Shown here piece by piece: positions 44,347 to 54,695 of a stretch of DNA of 64,000 nucleotides. The stretch comes from Apodospora peruviana (taxonomy: Eukaryota > Ascomycota > Sordariomycetes > Sordariales > Lasiosphaeriaceae). Position 1 is the stretch's first letter. Every line of letters begins with the position of its first letter. Location of the stretch: positions 3,968,001 through 4,032,000 of the forward strand of contig JAUEDM010000002.1 of the NCBI GenBank assembly GCA_033439685.1. The letters run 5' to 3'. The notes beneath the pieces were generated by a model, which was given only the letters and a program-made list of their open reading frames with translations, did no database searches and was not told where the DNA came from. Both the position numbers and the translations under genes were made by a program.

Positions 44347-44861
44347 TACGGGATTAAAAGATCTCGAAGATCGTGGTCAGAGATGCCAAAGACCTTGAAG
44401 TATCATCTCACGGATCGATTGACGAGGGGTGCACGATGATAACATGAATTGGGGGTCGTTCCGGGAAGGCGGAGCGCTGGAGGTCTTGGGTTTTAGCGGG
44501 CTAGTCTCTGTGGGGTTGTAGCATTACAGCAATGAGCACGCTGTATCTTCCCCGCATGCAACCACGAGGCGGGCCCGCAGTCAAGGCATGGGGCAACCTG
44601 GAACTCGGTCTCGCCCCGAGACTCCTCATTCAAGCTGGAAGGGCTCCGGCCCTTCAACATCTGTACCTGTCTATGAACATATGAATGCCCTGGCCATGGC
44701 CGACCGAGGCTGCTCGCCATCATTCATTTCGCTCTAGGCATGTCACAATGCACTATTTCCCAAAGATACCTTATGTAAATGACCAAAGCAAAGCCAACGC
44801 TGAAACACCACGCTTTCACAGTGAAGACGGCAACAGCTCCATGTTGCTTCATCATTTCCTA
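44347..44861. other. Intergenic
   Basis: Promoter of the hypothetical gene and the 3' end of DCP1. No further gene. Confidence 0.4.
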
Positions 44862-45689
44862 TTACCTCTGCCCGAAAAGATCCGTGATACTCAGTCGCCT
44901 CCCCGCCGACGAGCCACCTTTCCTACTCGGCACCTCTGTCTGGGGTTCCCTTGTCGCCTCTGACTGCACTGCCTGCCCAAGCGTCGCGCCGTCATCGTCC
45001 ATCTGCGCCTGTTCCGCGGCGGCCGTGGCGGCCTCCACCAGCGAGTTCATGGCCAGACGAGACTGCTGCCATGCGCCACGAATAATATTCGTGTTGACCT
45101 CCCTTGTATGTGCCTCGTCGGGGTGAATCCAGATGCCAATCACCTTCTTCTTCTTGTTGCTGCCCGCGTCCTCGCTGCTCTCGCCGCGCTGGGTCCTGGC
45201 TGCCTCGGCAGCATCAGTAGCCGCTTCGTCATCTTCTTCCATCCGGAACATGAGAATCTCTTCTACCATCTCGCAGTCGCTGACCCGCACGAGGTCCATG
45301 GCCAGATTCTCGAGTGAGCGACGGTTGAGCACAAAGACGCTCAACTGCGGCAGTGCTTGGCCGGACGCTGTTACGATCGGCTCCTGCTCGCAGACCCACA
45401 TGGTGCCTTCGATGCCACACTTCTCCCATTCTTGTGACTCCTCAGAAAAGACGTATACGGTAGCGATCGCAGCCTTTGAGAGGATTGCTCGTAGCCCTGG
45501 GAGATAGCGGGAGAGGACGCTGAAGTTGATGTCGTCGTTGTCGCGTTTTGGTAACGAGTCCCGTGTGATCTCGCGGTTTTCCATATACTGGACGGCATCG
45601 GATTCGTAGTCTGAAGCAGCAATCTGGCGAGGACCACTGCCGCTCGGCTGGTTGCGGTGGCGGCCCTTTCTTGGGGTTGCCCTGCTCAT
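44862..45689 (-). CDS. DCP1: mRNA-decapping enzyme subunit Dcp1
   Basis: A 275-residue single-exon protein from the ATG at 45687-45689; the frame above it has only a TTG. The body is a Dcp1 EVH1 fold: NFSVLSRYLPGLRAIL, then ATVYVFSEESQEWEKCGIEG, TMWVCE, VFVLNRRSLENL, and GIWIHPDEAHTREVNTNII. The block VFVLNRRSLENL..L is the hallmark of Dcp1. The protein activates Dcp2 to remove the 5' cap from mRNA in the cytoplasm and P-bodies. An acidic then lysine-rich insert (EEDDEAATDAAEA to NKKKKVIG) interrupts the fold, as in other filamentous fungi. The C terminus ends with SITDLFGQR. Confidence 0.9.
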   Translation of the reverse strand: MSRATPRKGRHRNQPSGSGPRQIAASDYESDAVQYMENREITRDSLPKRDNDDINFSVLSRYLPGLRAILSKAAIATVYVFSEESQEWEKCGIEGTMWVCEQEPIVTASGQALPQLSVFVLNRRSLENLAMDLVRVSDCEMVEEILMFRMEEDDEAATDAAEAARTQRGESSEDAGSNKKKKVIGIWIHPDEAHTREVNTNIIRGAWQQSRLAMNSLVEAATAAAEQAQMDDDGATLGQAVQSEATREPQTEVPSRKGGSSAGRRLSITDLFGQR

Positions 45690-46533
45690 CTTGTGATTTG
45701 GGGATTCGGATCCGGAGGGTTTCGCGTACTCGTACTCGGAGCTAAAGCTAAAGCTAAATGCTTCAGCGCGTCGGGGGCGACGGTTCAATATCCGGTTGCA
45801 GGCTGTCGGTGGATGAAGAAACCGCTAATAGCAGATAGGCTGGGATGCGTGCTGTGAAGGGTTGGCTGAGAGATGGGAAGGTGGTCGCGCTTAAGTCCAC
45901 AGAATACAGATCCCTTCGAGCTGATGTTGGTGTTGATGGCGACAAAGTAGCTGCCAGACGGATACATTGTTGGCGGGGTTCAAGGGGATCCAATCAAGCG
46001 CGGGGAACCGATTACGAACTGGGGTAGTAGACCTGAGGTCCGATAAGGATTTAGCGTGCAGGCACGCGGGCAGCACCAGATCCCCCCTCATCGTCATCAT
46101 CCCTGTGGATCGCCCTGATCGCGCTGTTGTGCGCTTCCAGGTTCCAAGCTGTGCGCATGCATCTTTTGGACTCACCTACGATTCCCTCACCTCGTCTCGT
46201 CTACGCCTACCGACTTCAGTTCATGTTCACCTTGTACATCATCTTCTTCTGGAAATAATTTTGTAAAAGCGCTTCGATTCTCCTTATTTGCTTCCTTCTC
46301 CATCTGCTACTGTGCAAGCCGATTGATTCCCAGATCCTGTGGATCTCCGACCAATTACTACTCCTACATGCGCCTCTGCTTTCCGACACAGTTTCCGATC
46401 ACGATGGTCAGGAGACAATCGCACGCTGGAATCATATGATAAACGACTTTCTGGATTGCGTGTGGCGCTGGTAGAAACACCACTTCACATTGGACATCAA
46501 GATCCAGCTGTCGCCAACAAATTACCGCCCGAA
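45690..46533. other. Divergent promoter region between DCP1 and the 5-phosphatase gene
   Basis: Shared upstream DNA. The 5-phosphatase frame is open from 46339, but its first in-frame ATG is at 46534. An ATG at 46403 opens only a short frame and may be a uORF. Confidence 0.45.
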
Positions 46534-49500
46534 ATGCCACCTTCTGAAGCTCCCCCCGCTCCCGACTCGACAAGCAGCGAGCCAGTTGACCTAACCTCGA
46601 ACAATCCACACTCCCTCCACCATGCCGTCTACGCGCGCCGCGCCGAATATGTTCGCCCGCATCGCATACGGGTCAAGATCGGCACATGGAACGTGGCTGC
46701 TTGCCCGGGCACGGATAAAGACCTTGCTAGCTGGTTCGTCGACGGCAAGGGTCTTGATACGGCTCTCGCATCGCTCGATTTGTCGCACAACCCCGCGATA
46801 GAGCGAGATACCGCACAATCCGGCTCAGGTGTCGGCGATAATGGGATCCACCTGGTGGGCGGCGACAAGATTGGACTGTACGTACTGGGATTGCAAGAGG
46901 TGGTCGATTTGAATACACCTACCCAATACATGACCCGTGTTTATGCAGCAGATGATGGAACCGTTGAGAAGTGGAAGATAGCCCTCCAGTCGGCCTTGCC
47001 AGAAGGCTACCAGCTCGTCACTGCGGAACAGCTGTCCGGCATGCTGCTCCTGGTCTATGCCTCGCCAGAGGTTGCTCCAACCATCAGCAATGTCAGCACA
47101 GTTAGCGTTGGGACCGGCTTACTTGGATACCTTGGAAATAAGGGAGCGGTTGCCACCCGCATTGTGTTGGGTGAGTCAACGCGAATGGTCTTCATCAACT
47201 GTCATCTCGCGAGCGGTAGCGAGGCCAACTTTATCGAGCGGCGCATCTGGGACGTTGGCCAGATATTGAGCCGCACCCAGTTCAAACCCGTCACCGTTTC
47301 TGGTGTATCGGAGAATAGGGATGATACGGAGAAAATTGGAGACGAGGACTTTGCGTTTTGGTTCGGCGACCTCAACTTCCGCCTTGACGGACTGCCAGGT
47401 GACGACATCCGACATTTGCTCATGCTGCATACCCGGGGGGAGTACGATCTGAGCAAGAAAGGCATGACCCGAGAAGATTCGCTTCAAGGGAAAGGGATTA
47501 TCGTCCGCAAGTCTTCCGAAAGCTGTGGAGCCGAGGAGGAACCGGACGATAAACCGGACCCAGCTGTCGAAGGGCTACCTGATCCGGACGACTTCCTCCC
47601 AGACCCACACGATGATCCTGCCTCGCTACAAGCAACATTGGACTCCTTACTCCCGCACGACCAGCTAAGACGCACGATCAAGGAAGGCAAGGCTTTCCAT
47701 GATGGCTGGCACGAGGGTCCAATCACATTCCTCCCGTCTTATAAGTATGATGTTGGGACAGTTGGTCTTTTCGATAGCAGCGAGAAGCGGCGCGCTCCCA
47801 GCTGGTGCGATCGGATCCTGTTTCGCACACGGAAAGATAAGCAGGCGTACGACAGGAAGATCAAGGAGGAGGAGGAGGCGCGCAAGAGGGACGAGGAGAT
47901 GAAGGCTCGCGGGGTAGATCAGGCCAGCGATGACGAAGAAGTCTTGTTTGACTACGATCCCGATAACGACGGGGACGATCAGGCTCACGACTCGGCTGGA
48001 TTTGACTACGATGAGTATGACGAGGGTGACGATGGGGAAGGAGTGGAGGTAACGACCAAGGAGGGGTTTGTCGATCGCATTCACCTCGACATCTACACCT
48101 CGCATCAACGTGTCACATCGTCAGATCACAAGCCTATCATATCCATATTCACCCTAGATTACGACGCCGTGGTACCGGATTTGAAGGCCAAGATCCACGC
48201 CGAGGTTGCTCGTGAGCTCGATCGTGCAGAGAACGAGGGTCGTCCCGGTATCACTATCGTGGTTGACTCCCATGACCCGCACGCCAAACAACAAACCGGT
48301 CACGAGCAGCAACCGTCAGGTCAGGTTGTCGAGTTTGGCGACGTACGGTTCCTGAAGAAAGAGACCTCGACGCTCACACTAGCAAATACTGGCCGTGTGT
48401 CAGCAACGTTCTCGTTTGTTGAGAAGCCCACGACAGAAGAATCTGAAGAATCCGCAGTCCCTCGATGGCTGACAACATCCTTTATCCGCTCCGAAGCACC
48501 CAATGACGAGACGGAACTGGTTGAGCTTGGGAAGGAGGTGACCCTTGAGCCTGGCGAGACGGTGAACGCCTTGTTGGAAGTGCTGATTGACGAGATTCCG
48601 CATGCCCGGATGCTCAACGATGGGCAGACAAGCCTAGAGGAGGTGCTGGTATTACGTGTTACTGACGGTCGCGATCATTTTATCCCTGTCCGCGCAGCGT
48701 GGTCCCCGACATGTATCGGCCGATCGATCGACGAGCTCATACGTGTTCCTAAGGGTGGCATAAGGGATTTTGTCAAATCCCTGTCAGTCAAGAATGCCAG
48801 GGCCGGGTCTATCCCTTATAACCTGGACGTCCACAGCGCTGCTCCGCGGGAACTGTTTAAGCTGACAGAAGCAATCGAGAAACTAACAGAGAGAGTACTG
48901 GCAGACGAGCAAATGCTGGAGGAGTGCAAGATACCGACGGACCCGGGCTGGCCGTTTGCAGAAAGTGCATGGACAGTTACGGACAAGGCGACCCGTACCT
49001 CTCGCGCGGTAGACATCATCGACGTTCTGGACACGGACAGGCCCATCATGGATGACTTCGCTCCCGATATTCCCTCGACCGAGCGCCTCGAAGCTGTCAG
49101 TGAGGGGCTGCTTCTCTTCCTCCGGGGGTTGACCGATGGCATCATTCCGGCATCCCTCTGGCACCGCATAGAGCAGGCATCCTTGCTCTCCCTCGGCCAG
49201 GGAGCCACGCTAAAGTCATCGCCCGAGGATGCATACGAGGACGACAAAACTTCCATTCTCGACATCCTCTCGACCGCGCCGAATCACAACATCTCCTTCG
49301 TCTTCTTGACGGCCGCTCTGGCGAAGATTGCCAGCGATCTTTCGCCTTTGAGCAAAGCAGAGCTCGGCGTCCTCAACGCAGATACTCAAGTGCGCGGAAT
49401 TGGCGTGTTGGGACGGAGGTCGCTCAGCTTCCGGCGCAGCGGCACAACGCCCGCGGCGGAAGCACTGGCTGCGCTCGACCGGAGACAGGCGCGGGAACGG

Positions 49501-49632
49501 AGGTTCGCCGACGTGTTTGGAAGTGTGGTTTGTCGCGCGCCGGCCCAGGAAAAGGCCAAAGAGAAAAAGGCGCTGGAATATAAGCAGCGCGCTCTAGTGG
49601 AGCTGTTTCTTCGGCGCCGAGGGGACGTATAA
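46534..49632 (+). CDS. OCRL/INPP5B-like inositol polyphosphate 5-phosphatase
   Basis: A single-exon protein of 1032 residues from the first in-frame ATG. The catalytic domain (about residues 45-545) has the full motif set: GTWNVAACPG, LGLQEVVDL, INCHLASGSEANF, FWFGDLNFRLD, FLPSYKYDVGT, RAPSWCDRILFR and SSDHKPI. It removes the 5-phosphate of PI(4,5)P2 and related lipids. Two acidic inserts break the domain, one near residue 335-370 and one, very rich in Asp/Glu, near 450-515. An ASH-type domain follows (GDVRFLKKETSTLTLANTG), then a RhoGAP-like domain from about residue 740 (LFKLTEAIEKLTERV, LFLRGLTDGIIPASLW). This is the OCRL/INPP5B layout; the GAP part probably lacks activity, as in OCRL. It likely acts on Golgi/endosome or plasma-membrane lipids. 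Confidence 0.9.
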   Translation: MPPSEAPPAPDSTSSEPVDLTSNNPHSLHHAVYARRAEYVRPHRIRVKIGTWNVAACPGTDKDLASWFVDGKGLDTALASLDLSHNPAIERDTAQSGSGVGDNGIHLVGGDKIGLYVLGLQEVVDLNTPTQYMTRVYAADDGTVEKWKIALQSALPEGYQLVTAEQLSGMLLLVYASPEVAPTISNVSTVSVGTGLLGYLGNKGAVATRIVLGESTRMVFINCHLASGSEANFIERRIWDVGQILSRTQFKPVTVSGVSENRDDTEKIGDEDFAFWFGDLNFRLDGLPGDDIRHLLMLHTRGEYDLSKKGMTREDSLQGKGIIVRKSSESCGAEEEPDDKPDPAVEGLPDPDDFLPDPHDDPASLQATLDSLLPHDQLRRTIKEGKAFHDGWHEGPITFLPSYKYDVGTVGLFDSSEKRRAPSWCDRILFRTRKDKQAYDRKIKEEEEARKRDEEMKARGVDQASDDEEVLFDYDPDNDGDDQAHDSAGFDYDEYDEGDDGEGVEVTTKEGFVDRIHLDIYTSHQRVTSSDHKPIISIFTLDYDAVVPDLKAKIHAEVARELDRAENEGRPGITIVVDSHDPHAKQQTGHEQQPSGQVVEFGDVRFLKKETSTLTLANTGRVSATFSFVEKPTTEESEESAVPRWLTTSFIRSEAPNDETELVELGKEVTLEPGETVNALLEVLIDEIPHARMLNDGQTSLEEVLVLRVTDGRDHFIPVRAAWSPTCIGRSIDELIRVPKGGIRDFVKSLSVKNARAGSIPYNLDVHSAAPRELFKLTEAIEKLTERVLADEQMLEECKIPTDPGWPFAESAWTVTDKATRTSRAVDIIDVLDTDRPIMDDFAPDIPSTERLEAVSEGLLLFLRGLTDGIIPASLWHRIEQASLLSLGQGATLKSSPEDAYEDDKTSILDILSTAPNHNISFVFLTAALAKIASDLSPLSKAELGVLNADTQVRGIGVLGRRSLSFRRSGTTPAAEALAALDRRQARERRFADVFGSVVCRAPAQEKAKEKKALEYKQRALVELFLRRRGDV

Positions 49633-51101
49633 TTACCTGTTGTAGGCGTATTGAAGAGGTCAAAGCGGGTAAATAGTTGATTATATTAGATACCATTTTG
49701 TACAAAACCCGAAACTGAAGGAATAGAGATGTTATGGATATAGATTAGTAGCCTTGTGGACTTTTGTACTGTGGTACGTAGGTAATCATGGCGCCGGAAA
49801 TGTTGTCCCTCGCAGCAATTTCTTTTTCGGGTCGACAGGATCCACGGAAGCCGGCACGGTCTCGAGTTTGACTAGTCGCTCGCGGTTGATGAACCACCGC
49901 TAAACACGAAAGGACTCGGCCGTGATGGCGACGGTGACCAAGTCGAAGACCTAGATCTTGTTTGGGGTCGAGAGGGTCCTGTCAGCATGGTATAGTGTTA
50001 GTTCATTTGCTGTGGCGTTGTCGTCTGTTGCTTAAGAGGTTGAATGCCTTTTTATCCCAGATTTCCATTTCTCAGTTTACACTTCCAAGGTACTACTACC
50101 TCTCCGTTTATGGGTAGTTCTAGAAGTAACTTTGAGGTTATTGTGGAGGCATTTCTGCGCCTTTTGTAGGCGAAGTGATAGCAGGAGACGACAATAGCTC
50201 CATAGAACGTGGATAGATAAGGGGTGTTGCAGAGCCTTAGACATGAAACATACCAGGTATACAATAGAGGAGCAGCGTGCTTGTGCCTGCACTTGGACCT
50301 TCTAGAATGCGTACCTATTGTCTGCGTACCTACCTTATTTTCCACGCGCTTGTTTCGAAGTTGGGATCTGTTTCAGATGTTGGGATGAAAGTGGAGAAAA
50401 GGGGCAGCTTTGAAGTCAGTTGACTACAGGGAAAAAGTGCCAGATGTGACTGTTTTTGATGCTTCTTCAAGTTCTAATATATCTCCTTTAGAGTTCCAGG
50501 TTCCTGGGTTCAATAAAATTAGCAATAGGTTCAGATATAAGAGCATCTACATGTAGACTTAGGCGAGGGTCAAAGTGAGATGCTCTTGGAGATAGGAGAG
50601 CACAGGATGCTTGGATCCCATTGAGCGTATGGCAAGGCTTTTGATGGGCCTGAGAACAATAGTGCGAGTAGATTCAGTCGGCCGTCAAGTTGCCGTTGAA
50701 CCTTTGCCCAGGTGCAAAGCTGCTATTGTTCTGAACTTTGCCTACACCCTTCTATTGTCCACACAACAGACTGATGGTGAGGACAATAGGTTTATGTAAT
50801 CAGCTAACATGTGGTCGGCTTGCATTCAATATCCTATTGTCGAAGACCATTCCATTGGTTGATGGAAAGCCTGGAACTCCTTACGCAGAGAAATATATAT
50901 ATCTTTCGCGCAAGATTATGTTTGCATTTTCCTTTCTCTTCTCGACACGTCCACGGCATACGCTGCCCAACACAGGCAAGCAGCATACTCTAGCCATACT
51001 CGCTTTTCGACTTCGCTACTTGCTCTGACGAGACTACTCATATCCTTCCCCTCGCTTTTCTACGTTTCAACCACAGAACGAAAGACAACCCGTAAGACAA
51101 G
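49633..51101. other. Intergenic, 1.5 kb, with short inverted repeats
   Basis: No gene recognised. Near 50650-50845 several copies of (c)ctattgt(c/t) and its reverse form short palindromes (see findings). The right end is the promoter of the next gene. Confidence 0.35.
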
Positions 51102-52434
51102 ATGTCGTCCAGCTATCAGGAGCTAGAGGTTCTTGGCACACGTATCCGCAACCACTTGGACAAGCTCTGGGAGCGTGCTCATGGTGTGGCCCCTGTTTCT
51201 CCGACCCCTGAGCAGCGCACCCCTGAGCAGCAGGGTAAGTTCAACGACAGATTTTCACATTGTTCTGCCCCCGCGGCATATTATTATTGACAGCACCGGT
51301 CGCTTGAAGTTTCACGACGGCGTGTGTTGGACACCAAGCAAGTGCTTGCTGCGGGAAGAGTATTATTTATGCCCAGAAAGGAAATGGATGATCGACCTGG
51401 CACACCAATATGTCCAGAGGGTCGTAAAGTTACGACTTTCTTTGAAGTCAGATCTGGTACTGTCTCCCCCCCCCCCTCCCCCCCCCTTCCCCCCTCCCCC
51501 CCTTCCCCCCCAATTCCAAAGACTTGTTTTGATATGACTCCAAACATAACACTGATCAACATCCATAGGCGGACATGGCACCCTTGGAGGAGGTCTCCGA
51601 GACATCGCCAGAATGCTTGCTGGCAATCCTCGTGGCTTTGCACAGTTTGCAGCTCTCCGCAGCCGCGACAACTCAGCTGGTTCCGGACATGGACTCTTGG
51701 CTTGTCATCATAGCCGTCATAGTTCGGTCTCTTCGGGACGCTCCGACACTACCTTTGGATCATTTGACTCTCCTCGCAACGATGGTCCTAATGACACGAA
51801 TAACCATGGCAATGGAGCGGATGAGCAGAAGGAGCAGGAGGATGGCGTCGACGGTGAGCAGCACGAGCAGGATAACCAGGCTGAGCACCCGCACATGACT
51901 CAGTTCACCTTTCCAGCCACCACCCCTGTCAGCCACGATGGCTGTCGTCAGCCTTCGGTTGAGGATGAGCTAGAGACCGGCAACAACGGCGGCCCCTCGG
52001 GCACCAACCGTCACACTGGCGACAACGACAGCAACGAGTCTGCGGCTAGCACCCACGGCAACAATCCGACGGTAGTCCCGGCCGTGGTTCCGACTCCGAC
52101 CCTGACCCAGGAGGAGATTGATGAGCTCCACCAAGAGCACCGCAAGTTCAGGGCGCTGCTGCGCCGGATCAAAAACAAAATCTCGGCCTGGAAGACTGAG
52201 CGCAAGCGCTTGTTCAAGAAGCGCGGTGACACGGTTGAGAATGATTGGATCGTCTCCCAGGTGCTGCGCCGCCTTCTGGGCGACAACTTGGGCAAGCCTG
52301 GCCTTATTCCTCCGAATAACCAGTACCCCGACCATCCTGATTACATCCCGGGTGATCCGGCCCGTGGCATGCTCGGCGGCGGAAATCCGCCCAAGAGCAA
52401 GCTGTCGCGAGTTGTTTCTGCTGCCGACGCTTGA
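51102..52434 (+). CDS. Unknown Ser/Asn/Gly-rich protein with C-terminal coiled region
   Basis: Exons 51102..51234 and 51569..52434 join to 332 residues. The start MSSSYQELEVLGTRIRNHLDKLW is helical. The middle is low-complexity, rich in Gly, Ser, Asn, His and acidic residues. The C-terminal third has a basic coiled-coil-like region (ELHQEHRKFRALLRRIKNKI then TERKRLFKKRG) followed by WIVSQVLRRLLGDN. The intron is long for this genome (334 bp) and contains a C-only tract (about 51465-51512). A short extra exon inside it cannot be excluded. No family recognised. A 7 bp minisatellite starts 22 bp after the stop codon. Confidence 0.6.
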
Positions 52435-52455
52435 TCAACTTTGCTGAAGCGCCAA

Positions 52456-52563
52456 ACGAGAGACGAGAGACGAGAGACGAGAGACGAGAGACGAGAGACG
52501 AGAGACGAGAGATGAGAGACGAGAGACGAGAGATGAGAGACGAGAGACAAGAGACGAGAGACG
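52456..52563. repeat. 7 bp minisatellite (ACGAGAG)n
   Basis: About 15 tandem copies of a 7 bp unit with a few C-to-T changes (gatgaga), directly in the 3' flank of the upstream gene. Confidence 0.93.
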
Positions 52564-53056
52564 ACATGACGAGTGAGGATATGAGATTTTGGGGGTTGGG
52601 AGTTTCGGGTTTTGTTTTCTTTCCTTTCTGTCTGGGAATTGTTCTTCTGTTCCCTGTACGGAACCACAGATAGGGGTATCCATCCCCCCGTAGCCATTGC
52701 TCCCATAGCTTCTAGTAAATGCATGTCGTCTCCATGTTTTCTGCCTGTCGTGATTACTCGTATGCCGTGCTTTAAGTGTATCCACCCCTGTACATGGCTT
52801 TCTTCACCAGCATTATCCAAACTGTACCGGCAGCTTGGTTCGACTCCCGGCCCGCCACGTCTTTAAAGATGGCAGGCCCAACACCAAGACAGACCACCTA
52901 TGAATGGGTAAACGAAAGAAACCGTTAATAAGAAATAATCTCGATCGCGAAGAGGAGCGTCAGTGAGAGTCCATCTTCGTGACCGAGCCGGAAGTGCGAT
53001 TTGTGTTTTCTCCCACGGCCAGCATCTCTGAGCATGGCGTTTGCTGAGTACCTACT

Positions 53057-53389
53057 TTGACCGGCGCTCCCCTATCTTCCAGACGGCTCTCGTGTGGAAA
53101 ACGAGGATCAAAACCGAAGGACAGGGGCGTCGTCATTTTCGTCTTCACCATCGTCACTATCATCTTCCCGCCGCTCTCGTCGTCCACGAGCTACCTCAGC
53201 ATGAACACCAACGACATCAGGGACATGGAGAATGGGCAATGGCTGCTATGGGCAATTGAGGGCCCCCTGACCGCCATTGTTTTGCTGGGAGCCTGGCTGG
53301 TTGCTCGCCGGGGACCGAAAGTGGAAAATGCCCGGCAGGCTAAAAAGTTGATGGATATGAAGGACTGGAAATGGGGTTATCGCGATTGA
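53057..53389 (+). pseudogene. CorA-like Mg2+ transporter fragment
   Basis: This frame ends with two membrane helices and a short tail in the pattern of fungal CorA-like transporters: VIFVFTIVTIIFPPLS, then SMNTNDIRDMENGQW, then LTAIVLLGAWLVARR. The family pore signature GMN appears here as SMN, and the first helix has lost its usual LSFxSSxFG end. The large cytosolic domain that should precede the helices is missing. It looks like a 3' remnant of a CorA gene. Functional channel activity is unlikely. Confidence 0.5.
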
Positions 53390-54695
53390 TGAGACTGCTT
53401 TCGTTTTTTTGTTCTTGGTGACTTTCGACGTAAGGACCTTCATTAATATTTTGACATGGCCAAAGGTACAGAGGTTTTTGCTATCAACCAGATGCGTAAT
53501 GACGACATTACAATGATCCATCGTCAAGCACAGATTGAAGATAAGGGGTTGATGTTCCTGCTTTGGTATGGTCGTTCTAGACTTCATATTTCCCCGTTCG
53601 TTTCTTATCCGCAAAGATAAGATATTCACCTCGCAGTCCGTCCATAAAGTCAGCCTACCAGACGGAACGGTTCATTCCACCAGAAATTAGATTGCTATTC
53701 ATTTCAGCCGCAATATTATCCCTCAAAAAACAGTCTATATCGAGGGCCATATATACACAGGCTAATATCCGTCGGTTCATTGGGAAAGGACAATAAACCC
53801 AGGTATCAGTGGGGAGAACCCGGTCACATAGACAGCGTTTTGAACCAGAAGCCCGGTTCACGAAGTGCACACCGAGCCAGGGGTAGCCGCAACATAGCGT
53901 ATTGTATTTTGCGATCCTTCCAGGTCCCGGTCTGCTGTGGTGTGGTTGCAGATGTTGCCAAGTCCCATTCGGCTCAAAGTCGTTTGCTTGCACCAAGTGA
54001 CAGCCGTGGATGTCACCGTGGTGTTCAATGTTCCCTTTCGGGACCTGCTTCCCCTCTTGGCAACATCAGGAACGTTTCGCCTCCATCCGGACCAAAAGTC
54101 GACATTCGTAAAGACGGATATACATCCAGCGGTTCCTCATTTCCGTTCAACAACCAGCCCGTATGCGAGAAGCGAAGGTCTGGAACTTCCGGCTCTTCTT
54201 CCTATCGTCCCAGTGCCCGGCCGCCACCGGGAGCTTTGCAGATCTTCCATCGTGCGCCCGTCCCGTGTATACGTGGGGATGCCCTGGGCCTTTTTATCAT
54301 TCATCGTCCCCGTCTGCACACGTACCGGGTCAATCCTTCCACTATCATGCTCATAACTTCTTTGCGTTATTCTATTAATACAGCTACCCGTCTTGGTTTT
54401 GTTCGGACAATATCATGAGGTGGAGGTCCTTGCTCAATATCTGTTTTGTGTTATAAGCTCTACACAGGTCTTGAGCCCGGAACTCTGGGTTAGGTTGTCC
54501 GACATTCGCTCCCATTCCGGTCAAATGATAACTGAGCTGGACAAGTGAGATTATATCCACCTGCCTAGACATCAACAAGTGGTTTTGCTAATACTCGCCA
54601 TGTTGAGGAGCCTCTAGATTAGCCGTTCTTCTGCCCATTTCCGCAACCCTTGTTCAGCTACGGCAGCCCAGGGTCATACATAATATTCCTTCAAA
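53390..54695. other. Intergenic, 1.3 kb
   Basis: Frames of 110-210 codons occur on both strands but lack codon bias and motifs. No gene is supported. The right end is the promoter of the beta-lactamase-like gene. Confidence 0.35.

Noticed and set aside
52304..52820. Minus frames rich in LSSLVSR repeats
   Set aside because: Pure translation of the 7 bp minisatellite.
52831..52860. tRNA-like T-arm (ggttcgactcc)
   Set aside because: The flanking bases do not pair as a T stem and no cloverleaf can be drawn.
53780..54418. 212-codon plus frame between the CorA fragment and the beta-lactamase-like gene
   Set aside because: Composition is Ser/Pro/Arg-rich without domain motifs, and a second plus frame is also open. 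Not supported as a gene.
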